From Hermatobates lingyangjiaoensis (taxonomy: Eukaryota; Arthropoda; Insecta; Hemiptera; Hermatobatidae), in the NCBI GenBank assembly GCA_026182355.1, contig JAPFBL010000104.1, positions 620,001 to 684,000 of the forward strand: DNA of 64,000 nucleotides, read 5' to 3'. The stretch's first letter is position 1, and every line of letters starts with the position of its first letter. Made by a program: the position numbers and the translations under genes. The notes below the pieces were generated by a model. It made no database searches. It was not told the origin of the DNA and worked only from the letters and a program-made list of their open reading frames with translations. This document shows positions 45,530-56,054 of the stretch, in pieces.

Positions 45530-47130
45530 GATTCAATAATATATGACCGTTTGATAGAATAGGTGTGTTCTAATCGGGGTTCGGTCAATTTTCCAGGATA
45601 AAAAATCAACTCTCGTTGCCAACGTTTCGGTTTTTTAAAACCTTTTTCATAGGCATCTTCTCCATATACTCTCTTATATCCTCATAAAAACCCATATTTC
45701 TTCTATATAACCAAATGTATATTAACAGATTCAATAATATTCGACCGTTTGATAGAATAGGTGTTTCTCTAATCGGGGTTCGGTCATTTTCAGGATAAAA
45801 AATCAAACTCTTTCCAACGTTTCGGTTTTTTTAAAACCTTTTTATAGCATTTTCATATATTTTTATACTATAAAAACCATTGCCTATGAAAAAGGTTTTA
45901 AATAAAACCGAAACGTTGGCAACGAGAGTTTGATTTTTTATCCTGGAAAATTGACCGAACCATTAGAGAACACACCTATTCTATCAAACGGTCGATATAT
46001 TATTGAATCTGTTATATATACATTGGGTTTATATAAGAAGAAATATGGGTTTTTTGAGGATATAAGAAGAGTATATGGAGAAGATGCCTATGAAAAAGTT
46101 TAAATAAAACCGAAACGTTGGCAACGAGAGTTTGATTTTTTATCCTGGAAAATTGACCGAACCCCGATTAGAGAACAACCTTTCTATCAAACGGTCGATA
46201 ATTATTAATCTTTATATATACATTTGGTTTATATAAAAAAATATGGTTTTATAGATATAAAAGATATTGGAAAATGCCTATGAAAAAGGTTTTAAATAAA
46301 ACCGAAACGTTGGCAACGAGAGTTTGATTTTTTATCCTGGAAAATTGACCGAACCCCGATTAGAAACACACCTATTTATCAAAGGTCATATATTATTGAA
46401 TCTGTTTAATACATTTGGGTTTTATAAGAAGAATATGGGTTTTATGAGGATATAAGAAGAGTATATGGAGAAGATGCCTATGAAAAAGGTTTAAATAAAA
46501 CCGAAACGTTGGCAACGAGAGTTTGATTTTTTATCCTGGAAAATTGACCGAACCCCGATTAGAGAACACACCTATTCTATCAAACGGTCGATATATTATT
46601 GAATCTGTTATATATACATTTGGGTTTATATAAGAAGAAATATGGGTTTTTATGAGGATATAAGAAGAGTATATGAGAAGATGCCTATGAAAAGTTTTAA
46701 ATAAAACGAAACGTGGCAACGAGAGTTTGATTTTTTTATCCTGGAAAATTGACCGAACCCCGATTAGAGAACACACCTATTCTATAAACGTCATATATTA
46801 TTAATTTTATATATACATTTGGTTTATATAGAGAAATTGGTTTTATAGGAAAAAAATATATGAAAGAGCCTATGAAAAAGGTTTTAAATAAAACCGAAAG
46901 TTGCAACAATTTGATTTTTATCTGAAAATGACAACCGTTAGAGAAAACTTTTATCAAGTATATATTTTAATCTGTTAATTACATTTGGGTTTAATACAGA
47001 AGAAATCATGGTTTTTTGCAGATATACAGAACCAGTATATGGAGTGATCCTATGACAAAAGGTTTAAATGAAAGAAAGTTGAATTTGATTTTTATCTGGA
47101 AAATGAGAACGATTACAGTCAACCTATTTA
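45530..47130. repeat. ~200-base satellite array with orientation switch
   Basis: The unit contains AACCGAAACGTTGGCAACG, TTTTTTATCCTGGAAAATTG, ACCGAACCCCGATTAGAG, CTATCAAACGGTCG and GAAGATGCCTATGAAAAAGG. On the plus strand the CCGAAAC landmark recurs at about 45908, 46110, 46303, 46501, 46707 and 46893. At 45530-45860 the units run in the opposite direction. Stem GGTTTT/AAAACC followed by GAAAC looks hammerhead-like, but the first box reads CTATGA (one base short of CTGATGA). Units lose bases progressively toward the right, many as homopolymer or single-base deletions, which suggests poor consensus quality as well as real divergence. Confidence 0.85.
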
Positions 47131-47160
47131 TCATATATATATATATATATATATATTATA

Positions 47161-48253
47161 GCCCGTAATTATTTATAATATTATGGCATCTCTTTATTCT
47201 AAAAAATACATTGGACAAATAAATATTAAGATAAGAGACCATATTATAGACTTTGATGTTTAATTACAGAAAGTCATACCAATATTTTGATAATTTTAAC
47301 TTTTAATCTTAACTTTTTTCCAATGTATAGTTTAGAATGAAAAGATTTTAACAATGTTTTAAATACTATCTTCTATAAGCTCTGGTAATGGCTTACAATT
47401 TTTGGTGAAAGGTCAGCTGATAATTCAATGGTATTATTTTTTGCCTAATCCACGAGAACCAATTTAATACTTCGAAAATTCAGTAATCGACCAAGTATGT
47501 ATATTCATAAATGCAGAATAAAAAAGGTTTTGTTAAAGAGAAAAAAAAAATTCAGTAACCTTCTTATTTCTTACTTTGCTCTCTAATGACATAAAGTGAT
47601 ATATTAAAACCAATTAATGGTTTTAAATTGATATAACCATAAAAAGTCAAAATTTCTAAACGTCTTGAGAAAACCTTGTGCAGACTAAAGTTTGAGTGAA
47701 TAAACGGTATTTTGTACTAATAAGGCACCAAGTGATACATATCCCCACCGCAGCAGTTTATGAAGTCAACCTGTCCCAATAATAGGAGTATTTTTTTTAT
47801 ATGCGTTATGTATCCAAAGGTCATTCTTAAATAGTATTCTATAAACCATCATTTAAATAACTCGAAATCACAAATATAATGACCAATTAGAGAATAACTA
47901 TACATTGTGTTTTCTAATATTATTTTATTTAAGTCAAAATAAAATGGAAATGGAGTCAACTAATATTGAAATTTATGCAGTTTCAACTAATTAAAACTTT
48001 AGTTTGTTTGACTAATCTTGGCGAAGCTATTTCACAAATATGTGATGGGTTAAAATTTTTAAATCTCATCAATCACTTGAAAGCAAACATGACAGTGTGA
48101 GGCTGGATGTGTAAGTAAGATTTACTGTAATCCCATTGTTTATTACACTGTCATGAAGACAGAGTGGTTACACAGCTTGGTTGACAGACCTTAGCTTCTC
48201 TTTCACTTTCATAAGTTATTAGTTATTCGTTTACTTTTCAAAGATGAAAAGAA
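47161..48253 (+). repeat. 1.1 kb direct repeat, copy 2
   Basis: Second copy of 44038-45131, at a constant offset of 3123 bases from start to end. Possible causes are a recent 3.1 kb tandem duplication or two haplotypes placed in series by the assembler. Confidence 0.95.
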
Positions 48254-48299
48254 AAAATTATATGTATATATATATATATATATAAATATATATAATAAT

Positions 48300-48360
48300 A
48301 AAAGTACAAGACTAAGAACTTCAACCGTAAAGACGGTCTCGTCAGATCTAGATTATTTCG
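48300..48360 (-). repeat. hammerhead-bearing repeat
   Basis: The minus strand reads CTGACGA (48339-48345), GACCGTCTTTACGGTT, then GAAG (48319-48322) where GAAA is expected, and TTCTTAGTC. The ACCGT/ACGGT stem II is good. It belongs with the 39.2 kb and 53.0 kb repeats (ACAAGACTAAGA). Confidence 0.6.
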
Positions 48361-49115
48361 AAGATCTGTCTTGTTCCGTTTCAGGATTGTGAGTTGATCA
48401 TATGAATGAAATAACATAGTTTAGGTGAAACTTTAATGAAGATACGGAGACGTAATGGTCACTGCCATGTAATATGGCGCGATAATATAAGATCAGTACC
48501 TATACATACGTGAATCCAGTGTGGTCTGTTAGTTAAAAAAATTATAAAAGTGAATATTTACAGTAAAGGAAATAAAGAAAATTAGAGATTATGTAAGGAA
48601 AAAAAATAATACTAACTAAAATTAAACGAGAAACAAACAAGAAACTAAAATTAAAATAAAAAAAAATAATAAATGATAATAATTAAAAAAGTGTATAAAT
48701 AGACAAATAAATCCATATATATTTATCTCCTAAAGGATATGAATAAGATAAAGTAAGTATCAACTGTTTGTTTTACTTCTCTATTTTATGTTTTCTAAAT
48801 TCATTATTCTTGACTTTAGTTTCCCATACTTACCCTAAATTAAAAAATATCTCAGTCTCTATAAAACTTTTATTTACTAAGAACAACCAATGCAAGTTTT
48901 TTGTATTGTATTTATTTTTTTTTATTTATTTATTTTTCTCTTCTTTTCTCTATCATTAATTTTTGTTTCTTATAGTTTGTTTTTATCTTATATTGTTTAT
49001 AATTTTCTCACCTACTTATAGTTTTAACCAACAAGTACTGCTTATCTGAGCTATCTGTTTATATCTTTTCCTAATTTTATACTTTAAGTCGGTTTGATCA
49101 TGGTTGTTACACTGG
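48361..49115. other. AT-rich non-coding stretch
   Basis: No gene recognised. 48590-48960 is A-rich then T-rich, low complexity. Confidence 0.5.
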
Positions 49116-49225
49116 GTTCGGATTGTTACTTGCCGTTGCGCCTACAAAGTGCTTGGTCTCCCATTTCTTTTCTCCTGAAGACGGATTACCAAATTTGAGT
49201 CTGTAGTGTGTTTCCCTATTTGTGT
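49116..49225 (+). repeat. half copy of the palindromic hammerhead repeat
   Basis: ACTTGCCGTTGCGCCTACAA, GTGCTTGGTCTCCCATT and CTGAAGA (49175-49181) match the right arm of 43008-43218. The GAAA box has lost its CG (ATTACCAAATTTGAG). Confidence 0.65.
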
Positions 49226-49238
49226 GTTATATTACAGT

Positions 49239-49452
49239 GAAAGAGACACATTTACAAACCCAAATTTTCGGATTATCCGTCTTAAGGAGAAAAGATAATG
49301 GGCGATCAAGAATGCCGGAAACACAACCACAGGAAACCTGTTGTGGGGTTGAGTCTCCTGCCGTTGTGTTTCCATCGTGCTTGGTTGCCCGTTCTCTTTT
49401 CTCCTGAAGACGGATCATCCGAAAATTTGAGTTTGTAAGTGTGTCTCTTTCT
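49239..49452. repeat. palindromic hammerhead repeat, diverged copy C
   Basis: Same architecture as copies A and B with different sequence (TTGGTTGCCC, CGTTGTGTTTCC). The plus arm has CTGAAGA (49404-49410), the perfect CGGAT-C-ATCCG hairpin and GAAA (49421-49424). The minus arm has CTTAAGA in the first box and GAAA at 49266-49269. Confidence 0.8.
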
Positions 49453-49593
49453 CTGTGTGTTACTTTTCTTCGTTTTTGAGCTGATTTGCGTCCAGTTTGG
49501 ATCATTTTTTTGACTTTTTAGTGATATATATACTAAATTGAAAAAACGATCCACAAGGACTTATAAAACTTTAAATTACAAAGAACACGACAC

Positions 49594-49767
49594 AGAAACA
49601 AGAGAAAATACAAACTTACTAGATTCAGTACTTCGCATTCTTGTTCGTCATCAGAAGAAGACTAGAAGAGAGGACGAAGTGAGAGAGATTTCCTCTTCTA
49701 CTCTTCTCTTCATAACGAACAAGAGTTTGAAATATTGAATCTAAGTGTGTATTTTCTCTTGTTTCTG
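49594..49767. repeat. palindromic hammerhead-type repeat D
   Basis: GAAACAAGAGAAAATACAAA at the left mirrors TGTATTTTCTCTTGTTTC at the right. The minus arm carries CTGATGA at 49648-49654 with CGAACAAGAATGCG downstream and GAAG at 49631-49634. The plus arm has GAAATATTGAATC but a damaged first box (TTCATAACGAAC). Confidence 0.7.
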
Positions 49768-49789
49768 CTCGTCTTATATATATATATAT

Positions 49790-49985
49790 ACACTTTTTCG
49801 TTGGAAATACGATCCAAAACGGACAATTATAGTTCAATAAAGACAAAGAAACCAAAGAGGGTCTCCAACACTCTCTGAAGCAGTGCACCTCTCTTATCTC
49901 TCCTGAAGACGGTTCAAACTGAAAATTAGAGACTGTAAGTGTGTTTTTTTGATTTCTCTATGTTTCTTTGTCTATATTGAACTAT
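49790..49985 (+). repeat. hammerhead-bearing repeat
   Basis: Same family as 42765-42960 and better preserved: CTGAAGA at 49903-49909, GGTT-CA-AACT stem, GAAA at 49921-49924, followed by GAGACTGTAAGTGTG. A TA microsatellite follows at 49983-50004. Confidence 0.65.
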
Positions 49986-50159
49986 ATATATATATATATA
50001 TATACAAATAATACTAAATTCACAGAATGAACACATACAGAAATAATCACAAAAATTACCATCTTTCAACTGCCTTGTTATGAAATAGTTTGAAAATACT
50101 TGTTCATTTCTACTCTTTGATAGTTTTAATGATTTCTTTAATTCTAATAACATACCAAT

Positions 50160-52740
50160 GAACAATCTTAATTTATATGTTTAACAAACGTTTTTTAAAT
50201 TCAGTAGTTAACATCACTACTATCAATAAACGTTAACATCAGTTTTAACAATACACGTTTCTTCAAATCTCTTGGCAGCAAGTTTGGAAACAGAGCAGTA
50301 AATGAAGCAAAACAACTTTTGAAGCTCAAGAAGTTGGTGGCAAGAAAGAAGAATGATAAGATTTTTCTTCTTCGGTGTAGAAGTGAACAAGTATTTCTAA
50401 AACATATGCCAAAGTTTTTCAAAAGTGTCAATCAAAATTTCGATTTTTTAAGTTGAAAATATTATTACAGAAATTGCAAATAAGCAGAAAGAATACCAAC
50501 TAGGAGCTAGGTGTACTAATATTCTTAATAACTTTAAAAACAAACAGAAACAAATGAAAAACAATGATCCTATGCATAAACTGGTATACACAACTAAACA
50601 TTTTTTATGGAAAAATCCGTAACTATTGTTAGTGAAATCGGATAAGAGAAATTAAACAGTAATCATGGATAAAATATGAAATATAGAATATGAAAACAAA
50701 ATTAAACTTTTGTTAAGTGATATAATCAACATATGGGAAATTAGATCAAAGAAAAAATTCAACACACTCTCTAGAATCAAAAAACGATTCTTTACTGATA
50801 ACTGATTTGTACAAGGATAACAAAATAGGTTTTAAAAACTAAATCAGAGCTAATCATAAAGAACAGTCAACCTCCAAGATTGTATGACTGTAAAAATACA
50901 TAAAGGAAACAAACTCCTCCAGGTAGTGATTACTTTTGTAAATAACCCTACTTATCGTACAGCAAAATATACTCGTATAACCAGTCTGTTGCACTACATC
51001 TATACAGATAAATATAATATAAAACTTTAATTCAAATGTAAAAGTACTATTAAAGTTAAAATGATATCAGATGGATTAGTTTCACTAGATGTGAATTGGT
51101 TATTTACTAATATCCCGTTGGACTTTATAGACTATATAGTTAATGATGCACGAAATCAAATTGCAGATCATACCAAATTAAGTAAAGATGAATATTTTAG
51201 TATCAAATTATTCAGTTTTACTCAAATATACTTAATTTATGTCCTTCGGAAGGTAATTTCTCATATGGTGGTGACCACTACCAAAACGTGGATGGCGTTG
51301 TAGTGGCTAGCCCATGCGCCTCCACATTAGCAGATCTAGTGGTGAATCATCTTCTTGATGTGGTAATCAGTGGCCTGTCAAGGAGGGGGGAGGGGGAGCA
51401 GCATTTCGAGGTGGTAAAAATAGATAATTGAAAACATTAAAATAATAAAAGCTAAATATAACATCTCAAATTTTATACTAAATTGAGTTTTTGAAATCGT
51501 AATTGCTTTTATGTATGTACTACGGTTTTTAAATATATTTTTCACTGTAATATTTAAAATTAAAAAAAAATTATTATTAATGTTTTAAAACTAGTTTTTT
51601 AAAAGGGTGAAAGTTTCCTATATTCCTTTGCGTAGTCAGTTAATTTAATTCAACGATTCTTTATAATTTGAATTATAACTTTTTGTTCTTTTTTTGGTGA
51701 CTGTTTGTATATGTAAACATATAAACATTCTTTGTATATGTTTATGTCTATAAATGTATATGTCTAATGACGATTACTGTCATTAGATGAAAGTCTGGGG
51801 ACTAATAATAGCAGTCTAAAATTAGATCCTTGACTGTAATTTAATGAAAATAAATATTTTCTCAACATTCTAGAATTTTTAAGGTTAACAGATTATCAAG
51901 AAATCAGGATGGGAGCATTTCAATGGACTGGTGAAGGAAACCCTAGAAACAAACCGATATTTTAATATTCAATCTCATCATTGAAGCATAAAATCAATAC
52001 CATGTTAACATTAAAACACAGAGCGTCTAATTTATGTGATACAAAGTTTGTTCCGAAAAATATAAATTTAGTAAAGCTTTTTTTGTGAGATAATAATGAT
52101 CCAGGAAGTTTAATTAAAAAAATTGTGTACTCACAAAATAATAAAGAATATTAAAAAAGACTAATAACTCTGAACTCAACCCTACACCAGCTAACCTTAA
52201 TCAAAAGTATCTGGGTCCCTAACATATATAAAAAGGGTTATAAGAGCGACGTAATAAGCAATTCAAAGGTATCAACATAAAAATGGCTTATAAAATTAAA
52301 AAAGGTTTAAATTCAAGTGTTTTTTCGAAGACCGAATCAATTAATAAAGTCCTTTGTAGTAATATGATACATTCAACTCTGTTTGAAAATTTCGATGCAG
52401 TTTACTGCATAATAAACTTTTGTTTACAGATAAAAAAAAACAGTATTTATAAGATGGATTAAATATGTCATTATTAAAAGAAATGATTCGTATTCAGAAA
52501 ACAAAAAAAAATTGCATGTAACAATAAAACGGATACTGATAACCTAAGTAAAATATATAGTCTATTAATCAGTAATTAAATAACAAGTCTGTAGTTTCCA
52601 GTTTCTTTGTGGAAGTGGCTTTCATTGGCTTTTATAAAAAAATTGTTTGACTTATCAAGTCTAATATAGAATGTTTGTAACACTAAAGGCTGATCTCAAT
52701 ATCACGGTTATGTAGTTATTTCCTTGAAATAGCAAACTAC
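50160..52740 (+). pseudogene. Penelope-like element, near full-length but decayed
   Basis: PLE landmarks appear in the right order. About 50277-50450: SKFGNRAVNEAKQLLKLKK then KIFLLRCRSEQVFLKHMPK, the basic N-terminal region. 50640-50670: TVIMDK, as in ADKG.TVIMD. 50880-50990: KIHKGNKLLQVV then FVNNPTYRTAKY, as in PKIHK...RPIVS..NSPTY..AK. 51076-51135: SLDVNWLFTNIPLDFIDYIV, RT motif A with the catalytic Asp. 51265-51350: GVVVASPCASTLADLVVN, motif B, normally GVAMGSP..P.LAD. About 51975-52100: SLKHKINTMLTLKHRASNLC, the thumb block. 52275-52370: INIKMAYKIKKGLNSSVF, the linker before GIY-YIG. The YADD motif and GIY-YIG core were not found; 51360-51860 may be an insertion. Many stops and shifts show it is inactive. 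Confidence 0.85.
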
Positions 52741-52825
52741 CAAAGGAATCGAGAATATTAATTAAATAATGTAACTTACAAAAAAATTTTTAATGTTATC
52801 GTAATTAAATTCAGTATTGATGTAG

Positions 52826-52860
52826 CCCTGAAAATGTCAATAAATATAGATGAAACGTCG
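52826..52860 (+). ncRNA. degraded hammerhead-like motif at PLE 3' end
   Basis: GTAGCCCTGAAAATGTCAA and ATAGATGAAACGTCGG. The first box is CTGAAAA (one change from CTGANGA) and GAAA is intact at 52852-52855. Stem II is weak. A mirror-image relative lies at 53500-53575. Confidence 0.4.
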
Positions 52861-52984
52861 GTTTAAAGGTGTTGTATTGTTCGAAGCTAGACCAATCCTT
52901 GATAAAAAAGGAAAATAGTGTTTAATATATGAGGTCGAGATAAGGAAACATATATATAGATATATGTTTATTTATATATATATA

Positions 52985-53110
52985 TATATAATCAAACCAC
53001 AATAAGAAATGGAAAAACAAGACTAAGATCTTGTGAAAGCTTTTATATATATATATATATATGAATGATCAAACAACAATACGAAATGGGGAAACAAGAT
53101 AAGAGTAATA
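52985..53110. repeat. two TGATCAAACCACAAT-family fragments
   Basis: ATCAAACCACAATAAGAAATG with AAACAAGACTAAGATCTTG at 52989-53037, and GATCAAACAACAATACGAAA at 53067-53105, separated by a TA microsatellite. Same family as 18.5, 30.45 and 39.24 kb. Confidence 0.65.
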
Positions 53111-53499
53111 AAATAATTTATTACTTCTATTTCTATTCACTTCTTCATTATAATTATAATATCCTCATGTTCCTCTCAGCTCCTGTGATATTTATTTTTT
53201 GTTATTTAAAATAACAAAAGTGGAAAGTTATTTAAAGTGGAAAGGAAGTTTAACACTTGAAAAGCCACCATACGGCATATATAAGGCCAGAGTATCGTTT
53301 TCCACACTAAGTATATATTTTTTTAATTTGAATTGTACAATTAGATCATTTTCTTTTTAATAATCAGTCCATGACTTAATTTAAAAAAAAATATTAAAGA
53401 CCATCAAATATATATACATAAAGCAATATTACAGAACTTAACTTCTTTTCTTATAAGCATGAATAAACAAAAGAGCATCAAAATCTTGAAAATCTTGAT

Positions 53500-53575
53500 T
53501 GATGGAAAAGCATACATTTCAACAATGTTTGCATTTTCAGGGCTACATTTTTCACAAGTGCCATTTATTATTCGT
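53500..53575 (-). repeat. inverted relative of the PLE 3' terminal motif
   Basis: The minus strand reads AATGTAGCCCTGAAAATGC then TTGTTGAAATGTATGC. This parallels GATGTAGCCCTGAAAATGTC and AGATGAAACGTCG at 52820-52860 on the plus strand. It suggests the PLE is bounded by inverted terminal repeats. Confidence 0.5.
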
Positions 53576-53921
53576 GTTTACTCAATCGAACATTTAGCAC
53601 ATGTTAGCTTGTCGCATATTTTGCCGGTATTTACGGTCGAATTGTTACAATTTGTGATGTAAATACCTTACCTATTTTTCTTGGAGGTGTGATAGATTTT
53701 TCAGGGTCGTTTTTTTTCATCTTCTGTTTCTAATGTCTGAGATGATATTGCCTGTTTCTCGACATCATGAGAGCGAACATTTTTAATATGATCAATAGTA
53801 AATTTTTTTCCACTTATTTTACTGGGTCATTTTCTTGGGAACTAACTTTGTAACTGCACGATTTTTTTGACAAGATGACTGTCCCCATAGCCTTTAGCAT
53901 AGTCAGCCGAAGGGTACACAA

Positions 53922-53936
53922 CCCCCCCCCCCCCCC
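53922..53936. repeat. poly-C homopolymer run
   Basis: Fifteen consecutive C residues. Like the G run at 854-872, its length should be regarded as uncertain. Confidence 0.9.
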
Positions 53937-54224
53937 TCCACATTGGGAATAACGGCTCTACACAGAACCATTCACATGGAGCGTTTACTCATGTTCATCG
54001 TCCTTTCTATCTCCTATTGACAATGATCTGTTGATAAAAACATCTATTATATTAAGTGTTCTCCTTTAATTTTTGTTCATATACTTTATTATGTTTTTGA
54101 AAACATGTCAACCTCCATTTGAATACATATGAATATTATGACAAGAGTAAACGAAATTAAACTGTACGATTTAACTAGATTTTATGATTCAAAGCTAAAG
54201 GAATATTATAGTTTTGGTCAGAGG

Positions 54225-54665
54225 CAAGGGTATGGTTAAATGGGCCGGAGTACTAGTTGAAGGGGCATTGTAATGTTTATTAATGAGGCCTTTAGAGAAG
54301 AAGAGCGAGCATGCGGGAGATGGCGAGTGTTATCAGCGCAGACCAGACTTATTCCCATTACGGGGGACCTAATCTCACCTTGCTCCAATCTCCAGACTTC
54401 TACCACCGCGGGTTAGCTCAAAATCAGCACTGGCAAATAAACGCCATCCTAATTACGAAAATCCAATTAGCGCTGTTATCCTGCAAATGAAGGTTTTAGA
54501 GCCTGGCTTGAAATCCGTAAGAACGGCAAGGAGGGAGAGTAGTGGAAGAAGACGTAATCAAGGGATGGAAAGTAGAGTGAAGGTTTCAACCACCTGGTGC
54601 TCAAGCCTATGCGCCTAATTGCCTGCTTAGTCATTAACAAATTCAAGTTTATACTCCTCAATTAT
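54225..54665. promoter_or_regulatory. GC-rich island, strongest candidate conserved element
   Basis: Over 400 bases of balanced composition. It includes TAATTA at 54450-54455, CAATTAG at 54464-54470, TTATTAATGAGG near 54280 and GATAA/TTATC cores (TGTTATCAGCGC, GTTATCCTGC). No open frame crosses it with a recognisable protein. Clustered homeodomain and GATA-type sites fit an enhancer. Lying about 4.4 kb from the Ig exon on the side expected for its downstream intron, it could regulate that gene. Confidence 0.38.
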
Positions 54666-54669
54666 ACAT

Positions 54670-55580
54670 TTTCATAGCAAATTTAAAAAAAATTATTGCT
54701 ATATAATAAATTTTGTGGAATATTCCCTTCATCTTTTTTCCACAGGATGTTCATTTATTTCAAATTTAAGACATCCACAAGTGTAAAACCCTTGCGGAAT
54801 ATAGTAACACCAAAGGAAAACTTTATCAATGTGTATTACAGAAATAAATGTAAAGCACACGCTGTTTTAAGGGTTTTTATTTTTCGTTTGTTTTCATCGT
54901 AAATATGAGTCAGACCTTACATTATCTTCTTTCAAATTCGCTTTTCCTCCATTTTCTTTATGCAACAAAACTCCGTTTTTTCATGTATGTCAATGCCAGC
55001 TTAGTAACTTTCTATCAAATCGATTTACGCTCAAGAGTGCATCCACTTTAAAAGTTGCTGTCCCTCCCTTGAGGAGATCATGTATAATTTGTTGATCAAC
55101 TGTCAATTCGTTTCACAACTGTTAATTGTATTTTACTATCTGCGGTTGTCATATTAGTTCTGACCAGGAGGGATCGTAATCATATACTTTTCTTATCACT
55201 GCATGTTCAACAGGCTGATCAAAATTACTGAGAAATGTCTCTCGATAAGCAATCCAGATAACTAGAACCAAAGGCTGCTTTGATAATCAACAAGCGGCAG
55301 TCCTTATTTCTCTATCAATTATTTTTTATGTTTCCCTCACGGGTAGTAACCCTATATCATTTGCAATGAAGGAGTTTATTTTTTATAACTTGTTCTCATT
55401 TCGATTACTGGTGTACAAGTATATTTACATTCGGTCTGCATTGTTAAATTATTATATCTACTTTATGCATATGATGCATAGAATTTTCATAGGTTTCTGT
55501 TTACATAACAAACTTGATTAATTAATAATAATTAATTAATAAATATATGTGTAAATAAATCACATTTCATCAATCGGTTC
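54670..55580. other. non-coding stretch
   Basis: No gene recognised. A 68-codon frame at 54696-54902 has no motif. Confidence 0.45.
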
Positions 55581-55584
55581 ACTA

Positions 55585-56050
55585 CTTGTAGAACAAAGTA
55601 TGTCTTTGCTGAACTGTAGTCATGCTCCTCCTTGTAGTATAATTTTTATTATGAGTGCGTGTCTCTGTCGTGTAAATATAGGCAGTTAAATACGATATAT
55701 TGAAATGCCTACTCTGCTTCCATTCTTGGACAATCGGGGAATCAATATGCCTAATTCGGTACAAATACGATCTGTTTCTACCGTATCCTGTTGGTACCAC
55801 AGAAGTCTTGTGTATCATTCAGTTTAATTGTATTTGTTATATTAATATTCCTGAAGTATTTGTTGTTATACCTTCTTCTGTTGCATTAAACTACATATTG
55901 GTCCATTTGCTCCTACTTCTAATGCTTTCCTGTCCTTTAATATACGTAATAGGCACTGTTATGCAAACTGTAGCTATTGTATGCATACAATTCATCCCCT
56001 CTTTCATTTCCTTCGAAGCTTGAAGTTAAAATGTTGCGGTGCCCACAGCA
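55585..56050 (-). pseudogene. R1/I-type LINE 3' end (RNase H tail and zinc-binding end)
   Basis: On the minus strand one frame begins SFEGNERGDELYA, which is the RNase H block GNERADELA of I/R1-group LINEs. A second frame reads VPITYIKGQESIRSRSKW, the P.S.IK segment that follows RNase H in these elements. A third reads TGYGRNRSYLYRIRHIDSP, then SPDCP and later FNC, the C-terminal cysteine-rich region (typically GHG.F..YL.R....DSP.CP.C). The three frames are in linear order and separated by frameshifts, so the element is dead. The RT and endonuclease domains are absent, consistent with 5' truncation. Confidence 0.7.
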
Positions 56051-56054
56051 TACT

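Noticed and set aside
45530..47130. CRISPR-like array
   Set aside because: The units are contiguous ~200-base satellites without short repeats separated by unique spacers, in a eukaryotic context.
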